The notes: generated by a model not told the origin, from the letters alone. 64,000 bases of DNA from Candidatus Methylacidiphilales bacterium (GCA_030054035.1 JASGCS010000003.1:42047-106046), one strand, 5' to 3'. Positions 8,281 to 16,303 are shown, counted from the stretch's first letter. Made by a program: numbers and translations.

Positions 8281-8835
8281 ATGCAATCAGAGTTAATAAG
8301 ATCAATTCTCATCATTGCTGCTGGAAATAGTGAATATGAGTTTCTACAAAAAGTAAAACCTATTATTAATCCCAATATTAGAAATTCTAATTGTAAAGTA
8401 GATATAAAACGAAGCGATAATAGTAGCAATGGAAGCATTCCTAAAATGCTTGACTATTGCAATCGAATCAGTATTGACTTGAATTATGATGAAAAATATG
8501 TAGTAACTGATTATGATAGATGTTTAGCTAACTCAGAGGAAAATGAAGCAAATACACTTAGTGAGAGATTAAATATTAAAATCCTTTACAATCGTCCAAG
8601 CTTGGAAGCAACTATTTTAACAATCCTCGACAGCAATAAAAAAACATATTATCAAAATCAAAAAACAGATAAATTAAAAAAAGAATTGAGAAATACTATT
8701 GATTTTAGTAAAAGTACTCATTCAATATCTGGGCTGATTAGCTCGTCGAAATTTAACCCCACCCTTGAACAATTGAAGAATGTCAGACAAAACCTTGCAA
8801 TCATAGAAGATTTATTCAATATATTTAACAATTAA
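8281..8835 (+). CDS. RloB-like (TOPRIM-related) partner protein
   Basis: A 184-residue protein starts at ATG 8281; a TTG at 8278 directly abuts the ATPase stop. The opening ILIIAAGNSEYEFL resembles the first strand and acidic turn of RloB/TOPRIM-like proteins, although the first acidic residue of the usual E-G pair is Ala here. VVTDYDRC near residue 80 supplies the D-x-D-type motif, and NRPSLEATIL corresponds to the late conserved helix of RloB proteins. Rlo genes were named as ORFs linked to hsd restriction loci, which fits the neighbourhood. A nuclease role activated by the ATPase is inference by analogy with ATPase-TOPRIM defence pairs. Confidence 0.6.
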   Translation: MQSELIRSILIIAAGNSEYEFLQKVKPIINPNIRNSNCKVDIKRSDNSSNGSIPKMLDYCNRISIDLNYDEKYVVTDYDRCLANSEENEANTLSERLNIKILYNRPSLEATILTILDSNKKTYYQNQKTDKLKKELRNTIDFSKSTHSISGLISSSKFNPTLEQLKNVRQNLAIIEDLFNIFNN

Positions 8836-8861
8836 TATCCGTATAGATTATTTGTTAAATG

Positions 8862-8939
8862 TGACCTTCCCCCCTAAAACTGTGCCAAATCTTCGGAGAG
8901 TTTTATAGTGACCTTTCCTCCTAAAGACTAAGCCATTTT
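8862..8939. repeat. Two tandem IS-end-like sequences
   Basis: TGACCTTCCCCCCTAAAACT (8862 on) and TGACCTTTCCTCCTAAAGAC (8909 on) are two direct, diverged copies of the terminal repeat seen at 9029 and, inverted, at 9505-9533. They are spaced 47 bp apart with no transposase between them. They suggest repeated insertion and decay of related elements just downstream of the RloB-like gene. Confidence 0.55.
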
Positions 8940-8986
8940 CTCAATGAGGTTTCTAGTAAGTTACTATTAAGCAAACAGTAGAGGAG

Positions 8987-9054
8987 ATGGTACAGATGAT
9001 GGGGATCATTATTTGTCTTGTTGCTTATTGACCTTCCCCCATCGTCTGTACCAT
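8987..9054. repeat. Inverted repeat of IS ends
   Basis: ATGGTACAGATGATGGGG (8987-9004) is the reverse complement, with one mismatch, of CCCCATCGTCTGTACCAT (9037-9054). The two face each other across 32 bp. The right arm is the left terminal repeat of the remnant at 9029, and the left arm is an orphan end in the opposite orientation. The transcript could form a long hairpin, but no T-run follows. Confidence 0.7.
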
Positions 9055-9533
9055 TTCTTCGATGAGATTCCTGGTCATACTAACCTACTGCACCCAAGAA
9101 TTGCATGGGTGATTGTTACTTGAGTGCGCTATGTGGTCGTGCTTCGTTGAAATACTTCTGATAGTTACTAATCTTTTCTCTGGCATCTTGAATATTTTTG
9201 AAGTACTCTTGATTGAGTAGTTCATTTCTAAACTTACCATTGAAACTTTCAACAAATGCGTTTTGGGTTGGTTTTCCTGGTTGGATAAATCCAAGTGCTA
9301 CCTATGATCTTCCTTGAGTAATCATCAATGACATTAAGAATTCTGATTCGCCTACCATTTTCCAATTGATCTGCAACAAAATCCATAGACCATCTGGAAT
9401 TAACACTGGTTGCAGGAAGGAGTACTGACCTTGTTTTGTACCTCTTTTTCTTACTTAAATCCTCAGTTTTGGTTTATTTTAATTTACTATAAACCTCACC
9501 TACGATTTGGTACAGTTTTAGGGGGAAAGGTCA
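9029..9533. mobile_element. Internally deleted IS3-family element (copy 2)
   Basis: Terminal repeats TGACCTTCCCCCATCGTCTG (9029 on) and, inverted, the sequence at 9505-9533 ending GGGGGAAAGGTCA bound a 505-bp element. Both ends begin TGACCTT and share TGTACCA. The interior is a transposase relic on the minus strand with a large internal deletion. No clear target duplication is visible at the flanks (CTTAT left, ATAGC right). The right end lies only 18 bp from the 3' end of the DprA-like gene. Confidence 0.8.
9117..9476 (-). pseudogene. IS3-family transposase relic (IS407-like DDE integrase)
   Basis: Reading the minus strand, the upstream part gives LLPATSVNSRWSMDFVADQL and NVIDDYSRK, the region of the first catalytic Asp in IS3-family OrfB. 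After a junction near 9298 the frame shifts and gives IQPGKPTQNAFVESFNGKFR and RPHSALK, the region of the catalytic Glu, ending in TAA at 9117. The segment between them, with the second Asp and its SDNG-type motif, is missing. The deletion plus frameshift inactivates the enzyme. Confidence 0.85.
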
Positions 9534-9550
9534 ATAGCAATAAATTAAGG

Positions 9551-10288
9551 TCAGGAAATCAAATCTGAGGTTCCTGCAGAAATAATATTGCAGTAAGAAA
9601 ATGCATCCACTAGATTTGCTTTTAGGGTAGTTCTACTCTTGCATAGCTTCACTCCTCCTTGCGAGATTAATGTAGCATTACCTTCATTTGATTTAGTTTT
9701 ATCTTGGTAGTAGGCTACAAATAATTTTTTATTAGCTTTAAGTGTCTCAAGTCCAGCATGTAGAGTCCCACCCTTATCCCCAGCTTCAATAACTACCATA
9801 ACAGAGCTTAATGCAATTATTGTTTTATTTCTAGTAAATGCACGAAACGGTTGCCAAAAATCTTCAGGCTTGAATTGACTTATCACTAAAACTCTTTCCC
9901 AGTCCCAAACATTTTGTAGTTGTTTTTTAATAGTAAAATTTGCGATACCTTCAGGAAGTACGAGAATTGTGCTACCACCAAAAGTTAAGCTAGTAGTATG
10001 CGCTACTAAATCAACACCAGATGCATATCCTGAAACCACAACAATGCCGCGTTTAGCTGATTGTTCAGCGCAATCTTTTGCGGTCTCTAATCCCTTTTTG
10101 CTTGCATGTCTTGAACCACAAAATCCAATTTTAGATTTACGCAATAGAGATAAATTACCTAAATAGTAGAGTTGATTGAGAGCATTCTTCGTAAAAGTAT
10201 CTGAGTTATTTAATGGGTACTCTGTATCTTGAGTGCTGATAATCTTGTATGGTGGTATTGTTAAATTATTAACCGTTGCTATTGTCAT
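9551..10288 (-). CDS. Short DprA/Smf-like (SLOG-fold) protein
   Basis: A 245-residue protein has a DprA-type Rossmann core: IGFCGSRHASKKG (about 53-65), VVVSGYASGVDLVAH, LPEGI, then RNKTIIALSS and VIEAGDKGGTLHAG. It lacks the C-terminal winged-helix domain of the true DprA and has only a short N-terminal extension. The full-length dprA is elsewhere at 18777. Stand-alone DprA-like SLOG proteins occur in defence islands. Here the gene lies between the IS-rich island and the his operon, 80 bp after hisE on the same strand. Either a RecA-loading accessory role or a nucleotide-sensing defence role is possible. Function is not settled by sequence. Confidence 0.72.
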   Translation of the reverse strand: MTIATVNNLTIPPYKIISTQDTEYPLNNSDTFTKNALNQLYYLGNLSLLRKSKIGFCGSRHASKKGLETAKDCAEQSAKRGIVVVSGYASGVDLVAHTTSLTFGGSTILVLPEGIANFTIKKQLQNVWDWERVLVISQFKPEDFWQPFRAFTRNKTIIALSSVMVVIEAGDKGGTLHAGLETLKANKKLFVAYYQDKTKSNEGNATLISQGGVKLCKSRTTLKANLVDAFSYCNIISAGTSDLIS

Positions 10289-10368
10289 CGTCTTTTAAAG
10301 TTTTAACTGCACATAGCCCGTAAATATTGTCTATCCAATTCTCTGTAGCACACTTGCAGTATCTTTGT

Positions 10369-10704
10369 CTATTTCTTTCTATTCTCTTTTTCAGTTAGCC
10401 CTGATATGCCTTCTCTTCTTTGTAGTTCTTTGTAGATGTCTTCTATTGGTATGTTTTGTTGTGTTAGTAGTACTTGTATGTGGTAGAGGAGGTCTGCTGT
10501 TTCGTGGATGATGTTTTGTTGGTTGTTGTTTTTGGCGGCTAAGATTAGTTCTGCTGTTTCTTCTGCTAGTTTTTTTAGTATGGTGTCTGTGCCTTTGTGG
10601 AGGAGGGTTGCGGTGTAGCTTGTGTTGGGGTCGGCTTGCTTACGCTGTTGAAGCGTTAGTTCAAGTTGTGTTATGACTTGTGAGATTAACTCTCTTCTGT
10701 CCAT
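10369..10704 (-). CDS. hisE: Phosphoribosyl-ATP pyrophosphatase
   Basis: Second step of histidine synthesis: hydrolysis of phosphoribosyl-ATP to phosphoribosyl-AMP. At 111 residues it has the all-alpha MazG-like pattern KLAEETAELILAAK with the acidic residues that bind Mg, then HETADLLYHIQVLL. It is a separate protein, not fused to hisI, as in many beta-proteobacteria. It overlaps the end of hisI by 19 bp in another frame and is the last his gene of the run. Confidence 0.9.
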   Translation of the reverse strand: MDRRELISQVITQLELTLQQRKQADPNTSYTATLLHKGTDTILKKLAEETAELILAAKNNNQQNIIHETADLLYHIQVLLTQQNIPIEDIYKELQRREGISGLTEKENRKK

Positions 10705-11057
10705 CGGTTGTTTTCAAATACTTTAAAGAAACATGATTTTCTTCCTGTGTGGCAAGCTATTCCTTTGGTGGTAATGACTTCTAGTAATAAGGCATCTCCA
10801 TCGCAATCAAGTTTGAATTGGACAAGTTTGAAGAAGTCTCCTGAGGTTTCTCCTTTGTGCCAAATGGTGTTTCTACTTCTGCTGAAGAAAACCACTTCTC
10901 CGCAAGCAAGTGATTTGATAATGCTTTCTCTGTTCATATACCCTAGCATTAGTACAGATTTGTTTTCTGAACTAATCACTACGGCTGGGATTAGTCCGTT
11001 ATCATCAAATTTAATCTCTGAGAAAAATATTTTTGCGTTAGTTTCTGAGCTATTCAT
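10686..11057 (-). CDS. hisI: Phosphoribosyl-AMP cyclohydrolase
   Basis: Third step of histidine synthesis, a Zn/Mg-dependent ring opening of phosphoribosyl-AMP. The 123-residue protein has the conserved LMLGYMNRES opening, FFSRSRNTIWHKGETSG, the metal-binding DCDGDALL segment and the ACHTGRKSCFF cysteine motif. Its ATG overlaps the stop of the preceding exported protein in an ATGA arrangement, so translation is coupled. Confidence 0.93.
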   Translation of the reverse strand: MNSSETNAKIFFSEIKFDDNGLIPAVVISSENKSVLMLGYMNRESIIKSLACGEVVFFSRSRNTIWHKGETSGDFFKLVQFKLDCDGDALLLEVITTKGIACHTGRKSCFFKVFENNRWTEES

Positions 11058-11842
11058 TTTAATACCTTAAAAAGTTCTTCTGGAAACTGTTGGTTGATGG
11101 TGAAGTCTGTCCAGATTACTTCATTATATTTAATTCCATCATAGTACAGTCTGACTCTTGCAGGTTGTAGCCATGATTGATTGGGTTTGCTGAAAAAGTT
11201 GGAGTAGCGTCTTTCATGATATCCTCTTGGTGTTTTAAAGCCAACATAAATAATATTGAAGTCTTTCTGGGCGATTCCAAACCTTGTAATCCCACCTGAC
11301 GGATCGGTTAGTTCAACTAGGTATGAAGGTATGCCATCAATCAGATCATCTGGTAATCTTTTTTGTTGCCAACCTGGATCAAGTGCATTTCTAATTGCGC
11401 CAAATCCAAAATTTGATGCCCATTGTTCGTTTGCGCTTTGGTCGGAGATAGGACCTTGAGTGTCGTATGTGGTTTTACCGTCAAAAGTGTTTAAGAATAC
11501 TAGTTTTGAGTTCCTTTTACCTTCAATTCTAACTCTCCCGTCAGCTCTATGTGCATCGGGTTTGGCATCTTCATAGACACGCCACATTGAATAATTGTCA
11601 TAGATGATTTCAGAGCCATCTTTGTAGAAGATTGCTCTGCCAGTTAAATAAAGACTTGAGGCTTTGCGCCAAGCATCTCCTCCAGATTTATCCCATGCTT
11701 TAGTAATGATTGCTTGGGCTGAAAGCTGAGCGTTGTTTTTATACAGTGCTGGAAATTCATCATTTAATCTATCCATAGTTTCAGCATTAATTTGAGTGCT
11801 AAATATACATAGTGCATTGAGGAGAACTAATGCTGATTTCAT
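11054..11842 (-). CDS. Exported protein of unknown function embedded in the his operon
   Basis: A 262-residue protein with a signal peptide (hydrophobic residues 3-17, likely cleavage after INA near 20). The mature part opens with an alpha-helical QAIITKAWDKSGGDAWRKAS, then beta-rich segments (LYLTGRAIFYKDG, VFLNTFDGKTTYD, SYLVELTDPSGGITRFGI) and a final FTINQQFPEELFKVLK. The pattern resembles LolA-like periplasmic beta-sheet proteins, but I cannot name a family. It lies between hisF (12 bp) and hisI (4-bp overlap), so it is cotranscribed with histidine genes without an obvious link to the pathway. Confidence 0.7.
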   Translation of the reverse strand: MKSALVLLNALCIFSTQINAETMDRLNDEFPALYKNNAQLSAQAIITKAWDKSGGDAWRKASSLYLTGRAIFYKDGSEIIYDNYSMWRVYEDAKPDAHRADGRVRIEGKRNSKLVFLNTFDGKTTYDTQGPISDQSANEQWASNFGFGAIRNALDPGWQQKRLPDDLIDGIPSYLVELTDPSGGITRFGIAQKDFNIIYVGFKTPRGYHERRYSNFFSKPNQSWLQPARVRLYYDGIKYNEVIWTDFTINQQFPEELFKVLK

Positions 11843-11854
11843 GACAATATTATA

Positions 11855-12625
11855 TTACATACAATCAGTTGTTCTAATTATGATGCCATTTTTAAGTAAA
11901 TATTCTTTTACACTTTGGATGGTGCAGGTGCCGAAATGAAAAATACTAGCTGCTAATACTGCATCTGCTCCAGATTTAATTGCTTCTAGGCAGTGTTGAA
12001 CAGTTCCTGCTCCACCAGATGCGATAATGGGGACTGTAATGGTTTGATTAAGCTGCTTTAGAATATTGGTATCAAATCCTGTGTTAGTGCCATCTTTATC
12101 CATACTCGTGAGTAGAAGTTCTCCTGCTTTCTGGTTGCCAGTTTGTTGCTGGCACCATTGAATGGCGTCTAGATTGGTTGCTTGTCTGCCACCATGGCTG
12201 AAGACTTTATATGTGTTATTGATTTGTTTGACATCTACTGCTAGGACTATGCACTGACTTCCAAAAATGCTTGCTAGTTCTTCTATGAGGGTTGGGTTTT
12301 GAATGGCTGCTGAGTTAATAGAGACTTTATCTGCGCCGGCGTTTAGTGCATCCCTGATATCTTGTGCGTTTTGAATACCACCACCAACGGTAAGCGGAAT
12401 GAAAACTTGCTTGGCAACTTGTTCTACTAAATGAAATACAGTTTTTCTGTTTTCATGGCTAGCGGTGATATCTAGGAAAACAAGTTCATCAGCGCCTTCT
12501 TGGTTATATCGCGAGGCAATCTCTACAGGGTTGCCTGCATCAATAAGATCTTTGAAGTAAGTTCCTTTAACGACTCTTCCTTGGTCAATATCAAGGCATG
12601 GAATAATTCGTTTAGTGAGCGGCAT
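11855..12625 (-). CDS. hisF: Imidazole glycerol phosphate synthase, cyclase subunit
   Basis: A TIM-barrel enzyme that joins ammonia delivered by HisH to PRFAR, giving imidazole glycerol phosphate and AICAR. The 256-residue protein has the catalytic Asp in IIPCLDID near residue 11, the second in VLAVDVK near 130, and phosphate loops PLTVGGGIQ and IIASGGAG. The ATG lies inside the end of hisA (14-bp overlap). Confidence 0.95.
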   Translation of the reverse strand: MPLTKRIIPCLDIDQGRVVKGTYFKDLIDAGNPVEIASRYNQEGADELVFLDITASHENRKTVFHLVEQVAKQVFIPLTVGGGIQNAQDIRDALNAGADKVSINSAAIQNPTLIEELASIFGSQCIVLAVDVKQINNTYKVFSHGGRQATNLDAIQWCQQQTGNQKAGELLLTSMDKDGTNTGFDTNILKQLNQTITVPIIASGGAGTVQHCLEAIKSGADAVLAASIFHFGTCTIQSVKEYLLKNGIIIRTTDCM

Positions 12626-13358
12626 GGTTACTGCTTTTTATTTGTTCTATGGTTACGCTAGAGTCGTGAAGGGCTTTTCCAATAATTACTCCATTAAGAT
12701 TAGTTATCCTTAAGTTTTGTAAAGTGTTGATATCAGTTATTGAACCTATACCACCTGAAGCAATAACTGATTTAGATGTCATTTTGCAAAGTTTTGTAAT
12801 TGAGGTTATATTTGTTCCTTGCCCCATGCCATCTTTTGTAATGTCAGTGAAAATTATTCCAGCACTTGGTTGAGTTTCATACTGAGCAACTAAGGTTTCT
12901 AGTGAGATGTTAGTTTGCTGCGTCCAGCCTTTTACTGCTAGGAATTCACCTTTACAATCAAATCCGAGAAATACTTGGTTAGGAAAGTTATTTACTAGCT
13001 CCGATGCGAGTATTGGATTTGATTGTAGTAAGGTACCGATTACAATAAATGAGACGCCGGCTTGAAAATATCGCTTGGCCTGTTCCTGGCTCCTGATACC
13101 TCCGCCAATTTGAATCTGGAGTTGATCATGTTGTTTGCAAATTTTTGTGATGAAGTTAAAATGCAGTGGTGAAACTACACCTTCTTTAGCGCCATCAAGA
13201 TCAACAATATGAATTCTGCGCAGTCCATGGTTGTACCACTCGTGAATTAGTTGTTCAGGATCGGCTGGATAATTGGTTTGTTTTTGGTAGTCACCTTGTG
13301 TTAATCTGACCACCGCGCCGTTAATTAAGTCAATAGATGGGATAATTTGAAATGTCAT
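12612..13358 (-). CDS. hisA: ProFAR isomerase (phosphoribosylformimino-AICAR isomerase)
   Basis: A TIM-barrel isomerase of histidine synthesis converting ProFAR to PRFAR. Seen are the catalytic Asp in IIPSIDL (residue 8), the IQIGGGIRS phosphate loop, FTDITKDGMGQG with the second catalytic Asp, and VIASGGIGS. The ATG at 13358 overlaps the hisH stop as ATGA and gives the standard N-terminus. An in-frame TTG at 13373 would add five residues and is less likely. Confidence 0.94.
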   Translation of the reverse strand: MTFQIIPSIDLINGAVVRLTQGDYQKQTNYPADPEQLIHEWYNHGLRRIHIVDLDGAKEGVVSPLHFNFITKICKQHDQLQIQIGGGIRSQEQAKRYFQAGVSFIVIGTLLQSNPILASELVNNFPNQVFLGFDCKGEFLAVKGWTQQTNISLETLVAQYETQPSAGIIFTDITKDGMGQGTNITSITKLCKMTSKSVIASGGIGSITDINTLQNLRITNLNGVIIGKALHDSSVTIEQIKSSNHAAH

Positions 13359-13984
13359 GGTTTCCAGGCGCAAAAATTTGAAAGTAATTGTAGTCCAGAA
13401 GCCCCACTTTTTTCTGGATGAAATTGAGTTAGGGCGACATTATTATTAGCTAACATGGATGGAAAAGTAAGTGAGTAAGTTGTCGTGGCTATTTCCCATC
13501 GCCTCGCTTGTTCAGTTAGATGCGCATAGTAGCTATGGACAAAATAAAAATATCTTTGTTTTATGGGAATAGAATTGATGAGATAATGCGGTTTGATTTC
13601 ATCAATGCTATTCCAACCTAAATGTGGGATTTTGAAATCTTTTATTGAGGGAAATCTTTTTGCTGTTCCTGAAATATATTGTAGGCAAGCGGTGTCATTA
13701 TTTTCTTCACTTGAAGTTAGTAGTACCTGCAATCCCATGCATATACCTAAAAATGGTTTATTGGCAAGCGCTTGCATTATTACTGATGTAAGTTGTTGCT
13801 GGTTGATGGCTTGCATGGTTGAGTTGGCCGCTCCCTGACCTGGGAAAACTATTTTATCTGCTTGTGAGATAGTGTCTGGATTATTGGTTAATGCAATGGT
13901 ATGGTGTTTAGGGGCAACCGATTGTAAAGCTCTCATTACCGAATGAGTATTACCCATTCCATAATCAATTATTACAATGTTCAT
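13355..13984 (-). CDS. hisH: Imidazole glycerol phosphate synthase, glutamine amidotransferase subunit
   Basis: A class I glutamine amidotransferase that supplies ammonia to HisF. It has the N-terminal IIDYGMGNTHS, the oxyanion strand VFPGQGAA, the nucleophile motif LGICMGLQ and the His-Glu dyad in FHPEKSG. The 209 residues match the usual length. It sits 12 bp after hisB and is coupled to hisA by a 4-bp overlap. Confidence 0.95.
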   Translation of the reverse strand: MNIVIIDYGMGNTHSVMRALQSVAPKHHTIALTNNPDTISQADKIVFPGQGAANSTMQAINQQQLTSVIMQALANKPFLGICMGLQVLLTSSEENNDTACLQYISGTAKRFPSIKDFKIPHLGWNSIDEIKPHYLINSIPIKQRYFYFVHSYYAHLTEQARRWEIATTTYSLTFPSMLANNNVALTQFHPEKSGASGLQLLSNFCAWKP

Positions 13985-13996
13985 AAGTCTACAGAG

Positions 13997-14587
13997 TTAT
14001 AGACTTCCCTTAGTAGAAGGGATGTCAATTATCTTAGTGTCAAGTAACACAGCTACCCTGAGGGCTCTTCCAAATGCTTTGAATATGGTTTCTGCAATAT
14101 GATGAGAGTTGTCGCCGCGAAGAGAATCAATATGAATAGTTGCTAGGCAATGGTTACTTAACGCTTGAAAAAATTCTTTTAATAAATCTATATCAAAATC
14201 GCCTACTCTTGCCCGAGGGTATGTAACATTGTAGATTAAACCAGGTCGTCCTGAAAGATCTATCACGACCCTTGAGAGGGCTTCATCTAATGGTATGTAG
14301 CTCGAGCCGTAACGAGTGATGCCGCGTTTATCACCGAGCGCTTTTGCAATCGCTTGGCCTAAAACTATTCCGCAATCTTCAACCGTGTGATGTGCGTCAA
14401 TTTCAATATCACCCTTAGCGTCAAGTTCAATATCAATTAATCCATGTTTGCTGACTTGTTCAAGCATATGATTTAAGAATGGTATAGGTGTTTTAATCGT
14501 ATTGATACCACTTCCATCTAAACCTATATTTAATGTGATTTGTGTTTCTTTGGTTATTCGTTTTATTTCAGCAGTTCTTATGGTCAT
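13997..14587 (-). CDS. hisB: Imidazoleglycerol-phosphate dehydratase
   Basis: A manganese enzyme that dehydrates imidazole glycerol phosphate. The 196 residues cover only the dehydratase, with no phosphatase domain, as in beta-proteobacteria. Metal-binding histidine clusters are visible: [18 protein letters not shown], then [10 protein letters not shown] and DNSHHIAE. The start overlaps the end of the ttcA-like gene by 20 bp. hisG, hisD and hisC are not in the window. Confidence 0.95.
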   Translation of the reverse strand: MTIRTAEIKRITKETQITLNIGLDGSGINTIKTPIPFLNHMLEQVSKHGLIDIELDAKGDIEIDAHHTVEDCGIVLGQAIAKALGDKRGITRYGSSYIPLDEALSRVVIDLSGRPGLIYNVTYPRARVGDFDIDLLKEFFQALSNHCLATIHIDSLRGDNSHHIAETIFKAFGRALRVAVLLDTKIIDIPSTKGSL

Positions 14588-15317
14588 AAAAAGATTGTCG
14601 TAGCATTGGAGTTATTGCGCGAAGTGTTTTTTGAATTTTTTGAGCATCCTCTTTCTCAACTGAGGCAAGCCATTCTTTAATGCTAGCTCGTTCTTTGGGG
14701 GCACTAAATTCGCTAGGAACATCTTCTGGGACAATGGGAAGATTGTGTTTTAATGAAAAATCTTTCATCCATTGTTCTCGTGCATAGCAAAGTGGGCGAA
14801 TGACGCGAAGATCGCCTTGATTGATGGTGTAATGCGCCTTCATAGTTTGTAAATTTCCCTCAAACCAAAGTGACATAAAAAAACTTGATAAGATATCGTC
14901 TGCATGCTGAGCTAATGCGATTACATTATACCCATTAACTCTAGCGGTTTGGTAGATAATCCCCCGTCTCATTCTTGAAGAAAATGCCGTATATGAATTT
15001 TTCCCCATGTGATCTTTTGCCATTTGTACAATATTTTCACGAATATAGAAGTGTTTAATTTCTAATGATTCTAAATATGGTATTAATGAAGCGGGCTGGT
15101 AATTAGGGTTTTGATAGTCTACCGTTACCGCAGCTATGCTAAATTTAACTGGGGCGTATTGTTGGATAGAGCGAAGCACATGAATCAGCGTTAACGAATC
15201 TTTCCCTCCAGAGAGCCCAATTAAAATTGCGTCATTCTCTTTGATCATAGCAAAGTCAGCAATCGCTTTAGCTACCGCTTTTCGGATGGCAGAAGGTATA
15301 GTGATCTTATTTAGCAT
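14568..15317 (-). CDS. TtcA-like PP-loop ATPase lacking the iron-sulfur cysteines
   Basis: The 249-residue protein follows the TtcA layout. TtcA thiolates C32 of tRNA. The ATP PP-loop [13 protein letters not shown] (about 32-44) and the [13 protein letters not shown] segment (about 137) are present, as is [12 protein letters not shown], where TtcA normally reads C-x-x-C-S-R-L-R-R-G. Here that region is AFSSRMRRG without cysteines. The later Pro-Cys-x-x-Cys motif is replaced by VPEDVPSEF. TtcA needs these cysteines to hold a 4Fe-4S cluster, so this protein either uses different chemistry or does another ATP-dependent step. It overlaps lpxL by one base (TAATG) and hisB by 20. Confidence 0.75.
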   Translation of the reverse strand: MLNKITIPSAIRKAVAKAIADFAMIKENDAILIGLSGGKDSLTLIHVLRSIQQYAPVKFSIAAVTVDYQNPNYQPASLIPYLESLEIKHFYIRENIVQMAKDHMGKNSYTAFSSRMRRGIIYQTARVNGYNVIALAQHADDILSSFFMSLWFEGNLQTMKAHYTINQGDLRVIRPLCYAREQWMKDFSLKHNLPIVPEDVPSEFSAPKERASIKEWLASVEKEDAQKIQKTLRAITPMLRQSFYDHKNC

Positions 15318-16303
15318 TAATATGGGTCTTGACCAGAAGGGTTTCTAAAAATCTTGAATTGCCAAATAAAATTTTCAGGAGCATTTCTGATCACCTTTTC
15401 ATAGTATGTATTAATTGCAGTAGCTTCAGTAAGTGGATCTGCAGCACTTGGAAGATTTACCCTATGGAAGTCAATATGGTAGCGTTCCTGCTCAAGGTCA
15501 TATCTACAGTAACATCCAAGGAGTAACGCATCATTCATTTTTAAAATTTTAGAAAGCCAGACTAAGGTTGGTTTTGGGTAATTAAAAAAAGGAGCTGTTA
15601 CTGAGCGAGAGCTTGCTATTGACTCATCTAAAAAAACTCCAAATATTCCTTTTGCTTTTAGAATTGTTTGTACGCTTTGAAACACAATGCGCGATCCTCG
15701 TGGAATTAAAAGAAGTGGGCAATGTTTAACTCTAGATCGGTTAAACCACCACTGAGTAAATTTATTTTTTAGTGGACGGTAAATGACATATGAAGGTCTT
15801 TGAATTTCGCTGAGTAGCCATGCCAGCATTAAATCCGCGCTTGAGGTATGAGACATGAGTAAGATGATTCCTTTATTTGCAGCTAACGCATTATCGAGTA
15901 ATTCTTTTTGATTGTATTGAATTTTATGATCTAGGGCATGTTGATTGAAGACATAGTTTGGGTAATCAATAAATACTCGTGCGGAAATAGAAAAATAATC
16001 AACTATTATTTTTTGCCTTGCTTCATCGGTAAGCGTAGGAAAACAAATTGATAAATTCTTATGTATTACCAGACCGCTTTTTTTATTTCTCCTCGTTAGG
16101 AGTAAAGAGCAAAATAGATTTATGGCGCTTTTTTTAATTACTCTTGATGAATTACCAATGGCAAACCATATCGCTAAAAATAACCACCAGTGCCAATACC
16201 ATGGAAAAATCCATCGTAATTGAAATCGTTCTTGTTGGCCAGGATAAAATGCACTGTGTAACAGCGATGAATAAAACACTCCTTTAATAAATGGTTTAGT
16301 CAT
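15317..16303 (-). CDS. lpxL: Lipid A biosynthesis acyltransferase (LpxL/HtrB family)
   Basis: An inner-membrane acyltransferase that adds a secondary acyl chain to the lipid A precursor. The HxxxxD catalytic motif is HTSSADLML (about 175). A hydrophobic, Trp-rich N-terminal stretch (WIFPWYWHWWLFLAIWFAI) anchors it. IPRGSRIVFQ and FGVFLDESI fit the acceptor site. ATG 16303 overlaps the fmt stop as ATGA and is preferred over the start four residues upstream. The substrate (lauroyl or other chain) cannot be read from sequence. Confidence 0.85.
   Translation of the reverse strand: MTKPFIKGVFYSSLLHSAFYPGQQERFQLRWIFPWYWHWWLFLAIWFAIGNSSRVIKKSAINLFCSLLLTRRNKKSGLVIHKNLSICFPTLTDEARQKIIVDYFSISARVFIDYPNYVFNQHALDHKIQYNQKELLDNALAANKGIILLMSHTSSADLMLAWLLSEIQRPSYVIYRPLKNKFTQWWFNRSRVKHCPLLLIPRGSRIVFQSVQTILKAKGIFGVFLDESIASSRSVTAPFFNYPKPTLVWLSKILKMNDALLLGCYCRYDLEQERYHIDFHRVNLPSAADPLTEATAINTYYEKVIRNAPENFIWQFKIFRNPSGQDPY

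Noticed and set aside
8987-9054. Rho-independent terminator
   Set aside because: The inverted repeat is explained by two IS ends, and no T-run follows either arm.
9085-9294. 69-residue minus-strand ORF
   Set aside because: It is an alternative frame over the transposase relic; the true transposase residues are in another frame ending at 9117.
10289-10368. tRNA or attachment site between hisE and the DprA-like gene
   Set aside because: The 80 bp show no cloverleaf, no CCA-like end and no repeat matching the other side of the island.
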